A stretch of DNA of 64,000 nt from Hofstenia miamia (Eukaryota > Xenacoelomorpha > Acoela). The stretch spans positions 1,548,386 through 1,612,385 of the forward strand of contig SCFE01000035.1 of assembly GCA_004352715.1 (NCBI GenBank). The letters run 5' to 3'. Positions 58,426-64,000 of the stretch are shown piece by piece (the first letter of the stretch is position 1; each line of letters opens with the position of its first letter). The position numbers were made by a program, and so were the translations under genes. The notes under the pieces were generated by a model. It searched no databases and was not told the DNA's origin. It worked only from the letters and a program-made list of their open reading frames with translations.

Positions 58426-59736
58426 GTGACTAAACCAAAACGGCCAAAAGACTACCGCCCTGTATCTATTACTAATATAGTTACAAGATGTGCTAAGATC
58501 ATCATAAAAGCTTACTTTGATCAACCGCATCATAGTTTTGGATATGTCTAAAACATTTGACACGCTTTCATAAAGAAGTATCCTTTCAGGGTTAACCCAC
58601 ATCTTCTCTAATGTAAGTTCATTTGTTACTAATTGGGCAATCAATTTCCTGACCAGAAGAAGACATTGCACTTCAGTTGGTGAAGTTTCAACTATCTGTA
58701 GAACCAATCAAGGTGTCCCTCAAGGCAATGTTGGAGGACCAACATATTATAATATTGCAGTTAATGACGTTGACAATAATGTAAAATCAACTATTTTTGC
58801 CAATGACAATTCTGATGTTCGTAGCTTTTTGATAAAAATGGTAGAGCTGTTGAGAATATTGGCAAATTAGAACTATTTAAAAAGAAAAATTTGAAGCTCA
58901 ATGTAGAAAATCCAAATAAATTATCTATACTCGTCACAATCCTAAAAACATCTCAGAAATCAATTAAATCAAGCGGACTTCATCTCTCAGGGTTCTAAGT
59001 AATGAATTTAATACTAAGGTGAACGTTTATACAAATACTAGTATAACCATAGTCTCTGCAACATCCACAATTTTCCTTTTATCAAGACTAAAGCATTTGG
59101 GTTTTCATAAAAATGAACTTGAGACTGTATAATTCCAAGGTGTTAAGTAAAACCACTTATGAATGCTCCATTTGGGGAGGGATTAATAAGCAAAATCATT
59201 GATAAATACACCAGTATTGGAGAACAAATAAAGTTAGCAGATGCAAAGCTCTTCAAGAAAGTAAATGATTCAAATGGTAAACATCCTTTATGTTCTTTCA
59301 TGCCCGTTAGAACCAACTATGCAGAAGGTAAATTCCGCAGCAGACATGCGACTGGTGGAGCACCATTAAGCTTATTCCCACACAGACACTTGCGATTTTA
59401 GTGAAGATTCATTTAAGTTACATTTTTTTATTATAGATATAAATCTAACTCAATAAAAATGAGTAATCAAGGATGACCTGCCATCAAATATAAATTTCAT
59501 TTGCTCAATATCCTTCTTGCAATGTTCATTTTTGTCATACTAATGTCATTGACACTAAAGGTCTTATTTCTTCAAGAGAAGATGTTAAAGCCCACTCTTA
59601 GTATACCACAAAATTTGATTTTAAGAGTATATTTAATCAGCATTCTATCCTGAGTGTTAGCATATAAATGTTCACGTTCAAAGCTAACAATTTTAACAAG
59701 CCAAGAATTTCATCCACAATTATTATATCAGTATCT

Positions 59737-59819
59737 GGTTTAGACTTGTAAACGAGGCGAGGCGAGCTTGAGCACAGTATTTGATATACGAGCCTATTTT
59801 AGGCAAAGCAAGTATATAG
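59737..59819 (+). mobile_element. 'CGAGCCGAGC' hAT MITE, truncated by element 2
   Basis: ttgagcacagtatttgatat and tattttaggcaaagcaagt follow 14790-14855 closely, then the match stops exactly at 59819. Confidence 0.85.
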
Positions 59820-59849
59820 AGTAGTGTATATAGGGCAGGCTTGAACGCA

Positions 59850-61110
59850 CAAAAACGCCTCTGATTGGTCGAGAGCTGATGACGTCACACGTCACGTGAC
59901 AAGTGGTGAATATCGAAGGGGGTGGTTGAGGTGTTGAGTCATCTAATTGATACTTGACGCTAAGTGCTTTTGAAGATCTCACAAACTGACATTTTGACCT
60001 CTGCGATATCAAGGGGTGTTTGCAAATGTTAATTAGTGAGTCACCTACTTGATTTACATCTCTGCTAATGGGTTTTTAGTGACGTCAGATATTTTTAAGT
60101 ATGTCTGGATTTTAATTAGTAATGCTTTTAATTGATTTACATGTTGGGGCCATTTTTGGTATGAGTAATATCACCTTGATAATATCACGGACCATTTTTT
60201 TGGTATGAGTAATTTTTGATAATATCGCAATTGTTTGCATGTTAATATACACCTTATTATAACAACCCCTTTTCGGGATGCGTACACATAATATTACAAA
60301 CTATTTTTCCATAATTTCGAGAAGCTTAAAAGTAGTTAAGACCACGGCAAGGAGACCACAAACAAACGCCTCTGATTGGTTGAGAGCATATGACGTCACA
60401 CGTCACGTGACAGACCGCGAATATTGAGGGGTGGTTGAACCGCTGAGTCATCTAATTGACATCTNNNNNNNNNNNNNNNNNNNNNNNNNNNNNNNNNNNN
60501 NNNNNNNNNNNNNNNNNNNNNNNNNNNNNNNNNNNNNNNNNNNNNNNNNNNNNNNNNNNNNNNNNNNNNNNNNNNNNNNNNNNNNNNNNNNNNNNNNNNN
60601 NNNNNNNNNNNNNNNNNNNNNNNNNNNNNNNNNNNNNNNNNNNNNNNNNNNNNNNNNNNNNNNNNNNNNNNNNNNNNNNNNNNNNNNNNNNNNNNNNNNN
60701 NNNNNNNNNNNNNNNNNNNNNNNNNNNNNNNNNNNNNNNNNNNNNNNNNNNNNNNNNNNNNNNNNNNNNNNNNNNNNNNNNNNNNNNNNNNNNNNNNNNN
60801 NNNNNNNNNNNNNNNNNNNNNNNNNNNNNNNNNNNNNNNNNNNNNNNNNNNNNNNNNNNNNNNNNNNNNNNNNNNNNNNNNNNNNNNNNNNNNNNNNNNN
60901 NNNNNNNNNNNNNNNTTGAACCGCTGAGTCATCTAATTGACATCTACCACTAATTGATTTTTTTGATGGGTTGACAGCTCGGGGGGGGTAAAACCATATT
61001 GATTGACAGATTGTGAATATTGCTGAGGGTGGTTGGGTGTTGAGTCATCTAAGTGATACTTGGCGCTAAGTGCTTTGAAGATCTCGCTAATTGATTTTTA
61101 GATACAACTC
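59850..61110. repeat. Terminal tandem repeats of Polinton element 2
   Basis: Block 'cctctgattggt(c/t)gagag ... tgacgtcacacgtcacgtga' at 59850 and 60367; block 'ccgctgagtcatctaattga' at 60440 and 60920, with a third related block at 61015-61100. TGACGTCA, CACGTGAC and a TATA-like start give it a promoter-like appearance. A 451-N gap (60465-60915) lies between two identical flanks, so unit number is unknown. Confidence 0.8.
60465..60915. other. Assembly gap (451 N)
   Basis: The 30 bases before and after the gap are identical (ttgaaccgctgagtcatcta...), so it sits inside the tandem repeat. Confidence 0.95.
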
Positions 61111-61140
61111 GCTAATGCATTTTTAATTAGCACATTCGGA

Positions 61141-61963
61141 CCTGCTTAAATGATTCACACCCAAATTTACATTGTTTTGATATAACTACATTTTTTTTTA
61201 TTGTTTGCAATGACTAATTTTGTTAATATCACGGGTTACATTTCATGTTTTTGCATGCATTACAATTTGTTAATATTCCTTGCTATCACACATTTTGTTT
61301 TCCTCAATGCTATCAATTTTCCATATTTTTGAAAAGGGTACACATACAATGGTTTATTTCGGGAAAACAAAACTATTTGAAGATAATACAGGTAGAACAA
61401 ATTAACCAAAAAGAGATCGCATTTTCGCTATAGCAATTAATGTTAAAAATACAATGACTCGTAAATAGGTACAACAAATTTTTATACAAGTAAAAATATT
61501 CAATTTTGCTATGCAAAACTATTCTTTGATAACGCATTCGTAAGTTTTAAACAAAGGAGATTACGACAGTTTAATGTATAATAACACCATCAGAAAGAAG
61601 ACAATAAAAAATAGCGTTTTTAAAACACTTTTTCAAAAATATAAAAATTAAAATATTTAAGCGAGTTTTTGTTAAAAGCCCACATTTTAAAACAAGACAA
61701 AACACGTATATATTCTAAAATTTATAATAACAAAGGTAAATTACACTAAAAATTTGTCTATTTTTTAGTTTGTTTTCAAGCCATACATCTGGTATTTCAT
61801 CTGATAATGTGTATTTCTCCACCACCAACCTTTCATGCATCGCCGGGGTTGTTCATCACATGTTTAATCTAAGTCGAGATTTAGTCACTGTGTTTTAAAA
61901 TATAATGAAATTAGTAAAAAAATTTAATAGCGTATAATTACGATCATTTTTTTAAAAAATTAA
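61141..61963. other. Non-coding stretch in Polinton element 2
   Basis: AT-rich, between the terminal repeats and the polymerase gene; no ORF of note. Confidence 0.5.
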
Positions 61964-62073
61964 TTAAATACATCCCGTGAATTGTGTTTTGTTCCCATGC
62001 CATCTTTTATAATTCCGGTTTTTCAAATAGTGCACACTATCAAAGAAATGCATCGATTGCATTAACCATGGGA

Positions 62074-63073
62074 NNNNNNNNNNNNNNNNNNNNNNNNNNN
62101 NNNNNNNNNNNNNNNNNNNNNNNNNNNNNNNNNNNNNNNNNNNNNNNNNNNNNNNNNNNNNNNNNNNNNNNNNNNNNNNNNNNNNNNNNNNNNNNNNNNN
62201 NNNNNNNNNNNNNNNNNNNNNNNNNNNNNNNNNNNNNNNNNNNNNNNNNNNNNNNNNNNNNNNNNNNNNNNNNNNNNNNNNNNNNNNNNNNNNNNNNNNN
62301 NNNNNNNNNNNNNNNNNNNNNNNNNNNNNNNNNNNNNNNNNNNNNNNNNNNNNNNNNNNNNNNNNNNNNNNNNNNNNNNNNNNNNNNNNNNNNNNNNNNN
62401 NNNNNNNNNNNNNNNNNNNNNNNNNNNNNNNNNNNNNNNNNNNNNNNNNNNNNNNNNNNNNNNNNNNNNNNNNNNNNNNNNNNNNNNNNNNNNNNNNNNN
62501 NNNNNNNNNNNNNNNNNNNNNNNNNNNNNNNNNNNNNNNNNNNNNNNNNNNNNNNNNNNNNNNNNNNNNNNNNNNNNNNNNNNNNNNNNNNNNNNNNNNN
62601 NNNNNNNNNNNNNNNNNNNNNNNNNNNNNNNNNNNNNNNNNNNNNNNNNNNNNNNNNNNNNNNNNNNNNNNNNNNNNNNNNNNNNNNNNNNNNNNNNNNN
62701 NNNNNNNNNNNNNNNNNNNNNNNNNNNNNNNNNNNNNNNNNNNNNNNNNNNNNNNNNNNNNNNNNNNNNNNNNNNNNNNNNNNNNNNNNNNNNNNNNNNN
62801 NNNNNNNNNNNNNNNNNNNNNNNNNNNNNNNNNNNNNNNNNNNNNNNNNNNNNNNNNNNNNNNNNNNNNNNNNNNNNNNNNNNNNNNNNNNNNNNNNNNN
62901 NNNNNNNNNNNNNNNNNNNNNNNNNNNNNNNNNNNNNNNNNNNNNNNNNNNNNNNNNNNNNNNNNNNNNNNNNNNNNNNNNNNNNNNNNNNNNNNNNNNN
63001 NNNNNNNNNNNNNNNNNNNNNNNNNNNNNNNNNNNNNNNNNNNNNNNNNNNNNNNNNNNNNNNNNNNNNNNNN
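62074..63073. other. Assembly gap (1000 N) inside the polymerase gene
   Basis: Placeholder-sized. Minus-strand coding is open on its right; on its left (61964-62073) the frame joins to a short tail whose relation to the polymerase cannot be shown. Confidence 0.95.
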
Positions 63074-63961
63074 GTGACTCCATGCATTCTGCATGCATTC
63101 CTTGCCAGAAAAGACTCTAGAGGAAAGCAGCTCCCTCTCCGTCATAGTGGCGATGCAAATGCCAGAGGGTCTCTGTCTCACTTCTTGAACCGTGTAGCTG
63201 GTTGATGGATTAGGTAGGGGACCATGCACCTTTTCTGAAATCGTTTCTATATCGAACGTGGCCATTAACGGTACAAAGTTTTTTGCCCCATAATTTTTAA
63301 ACTTAATTTTTTCCGATTGACTGGGGAATGTAATTTCTGGTTCAGCGGATCCACTACAGTTCTTCTGATGCCTCTCAAAATTTTCTTTTACACAAAAGCC
63401 AGACAAACATTTAGGACACTGCATGCCCTCACCTTTTCTGTTTTTGAAATATTTCAAACAAGCATTCAAATTCATTATGGCCACATAATGAGAATTTCCA
63501 CCTTCTTCTTCAATTAGTAATACGTTTGCATCTTTCTCGTAGTTCTTCACTGACACATACACAGGAAACAAAGTCCGATCATCATTTAGCGCATAGACAT
63601 TGACACTAATTTGGTTAAGATCCTCAAAAAAGCAGACATCATTTACAGAGAGCGGAAAAGAGAGACCGTTAACATTTAATGTATGTTTGAATTTGTTTAA
63701 ATTAGTTACTCTATTTCTATCTTTAAGTTCTGGATGCAAACACGCCAAAATTGCATACAAAAAACACTGGTTAGAATCACCAGTCTTTGGGTTTACCAGG
63801 AAATGGTTTTTCTTCAAGCAATCTGGTAGCAGAATAAATGTTCCAGCGTGGGTTGGTCTATATTTGGCAATACGTAGCCCTACATTGTTTATATTTTTAA
63901 CAATCCATCCTGATCCGTTGTTTGCATAAATGGTAATATAATTTGCGAGTTCATTTGTCAT
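63074..63961 (-). CDS. Polinton family-B DNA polymerase, N-terminal part
   Basis: ATG at 63959-63961, with an in-frame TGA directly upstream, so the start is well supported. 296 codons are open to the gap. Residues ~50-170: a domain with DSNQCFLYAI ... SHYVAI, resembling a Cys-His (OTU-like) protease fold; ~180-200: C2H2 finger CPKCLSGFCVKENFERHQKN; ~230: FDIET, exonuclease motif I of family-B polymerases. The ExoII, ExoIII and polymerase motifs would be in the gap. No frame break in the visible part, so it may be a fairly recent copy. Confidence 0.82.
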
Positions 63962-64000
63962 TCAAGAATACATTGCCTGAAAAAGTCCTGTATGAAACAC

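Larger units (their letters stand above)
55060..59401 (+). mobile_element. CR1/L2-type LINE, split by an inserted retroelement
   Basis: Plus strand: PHD-finger ORF1 (55060-55330), AP-endonuclease (56046-56400), RT N-region (56719-56994 APDPNELPHWLI), then after a 1.37-kb insertion RT again (DYRPVSITNIVTRCAKIIIK from about 58440, QGVPQGN near 58710, FANDNSDV in place of the YADD box) and the C-terminal tail LADAKLFKKV ... SRHATGGAPL (59159-59401). Frame breaks throughout. Confidence 0.82.
59820..64000. mobile_element. Polinton/adintovirus-like element 2, left part
   Basis: Starts AGTAGTGTATATAG at 59820, where the hAT MITE is interrupted. The first 1.3 kb is a repeated terminal region (see 59850-61110), followed by DNA polymerase B on the minus strand with its 3' end facing the terminus, a usual Polinton layout. 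The element runs out of the window. Confidence 0.75.

Noticed and set aside
58423-58707. 94-aa minus-strand ORF
   Set aside because: Shadow of the plus-strand LINE RT (DYRPVSIT region).
1-64000. CRISPR arrays, bacterial operons, rRNA or tRNA genes
   Set aside because: No spaced identical short repeats with unique spacers and no recognisable RNA gene; introns, LINEs and MITEs show animal nuclear DNA. tRNAs could be missed by eye.

Overview
This window is animal (metazoan) nuclear DNA: AT-rich, intron-bearing, full of DNA transposons and retroelements, and a draft assembly with seven long N gaps and four single-N joins. There is no bacterial-style operon, CRISPR array or rRNA. The only confident host genes are two tandem cathepsin Z (cathepsin X)-like cysteine peptidase genes, both on the minus strand. 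Most other coding sequence belongs to mobile elements. The species cannot be named from the sequence; an AT-rich invertebrate rich in Polintons, hAT, Tc1 and LINEs fits.

Host genes. Gene B (29311-45034) reads as five exons with phase-compatible GT..AG junctions, totalling 855 nt (284 codons plus stop). Gene A (976-20109) has four homologous exons; its first exon was not found. The three comparable internal exons have identical lengths in both genes (196, 182 and 171 nt), which is strong evidence for tandem duplication. Both keep the catalytic Cys, His and Asn and the HIP mini-loop of cathepsin Z, but both have Phe instead of Trp after the catalytic Cys. The last intron is 0.9 kb in B and 12.9 kb in A, where it has filled with transposons.

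Left region (1-13 kb, mostly gene A's last intron): a Tc1/mariner element, a decayed Gypsy LTR retrotransposon, a Polinton/adintovirus-like element with several virus-like ORFs (its packaging-ATPase-like ORF split by a piggyBac MITE), and a hAT element with a transposase C-terminus.

Middle (13-47 kb): exons of A and B, several hAT, Harbinger-like, mariner and piggyBac MITEs, three copies of an unclassified ~0.5 kb repeat, and a foldback-like system of 57-bp satellite arrays in opposite orientations.

Right region (47-64 kb): nested non-LTR retrotransposons. Two copies of an R2-superfamily-like element (apurinic endonuclease absent, restriction-like C-terminus) lie inside two different LINE copies. 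A second Polinton follows, whose left end (59820) interrupts a hAT MITE and whose protein-primed-type DNA polymerase B gene starts at 63961 and runs into a gap.

The assembly itself matters: at three of four single-N joins the flanking contig ends are near-identical duplicates, so apparent tandem duplications there are probably unmerged allelic ends.
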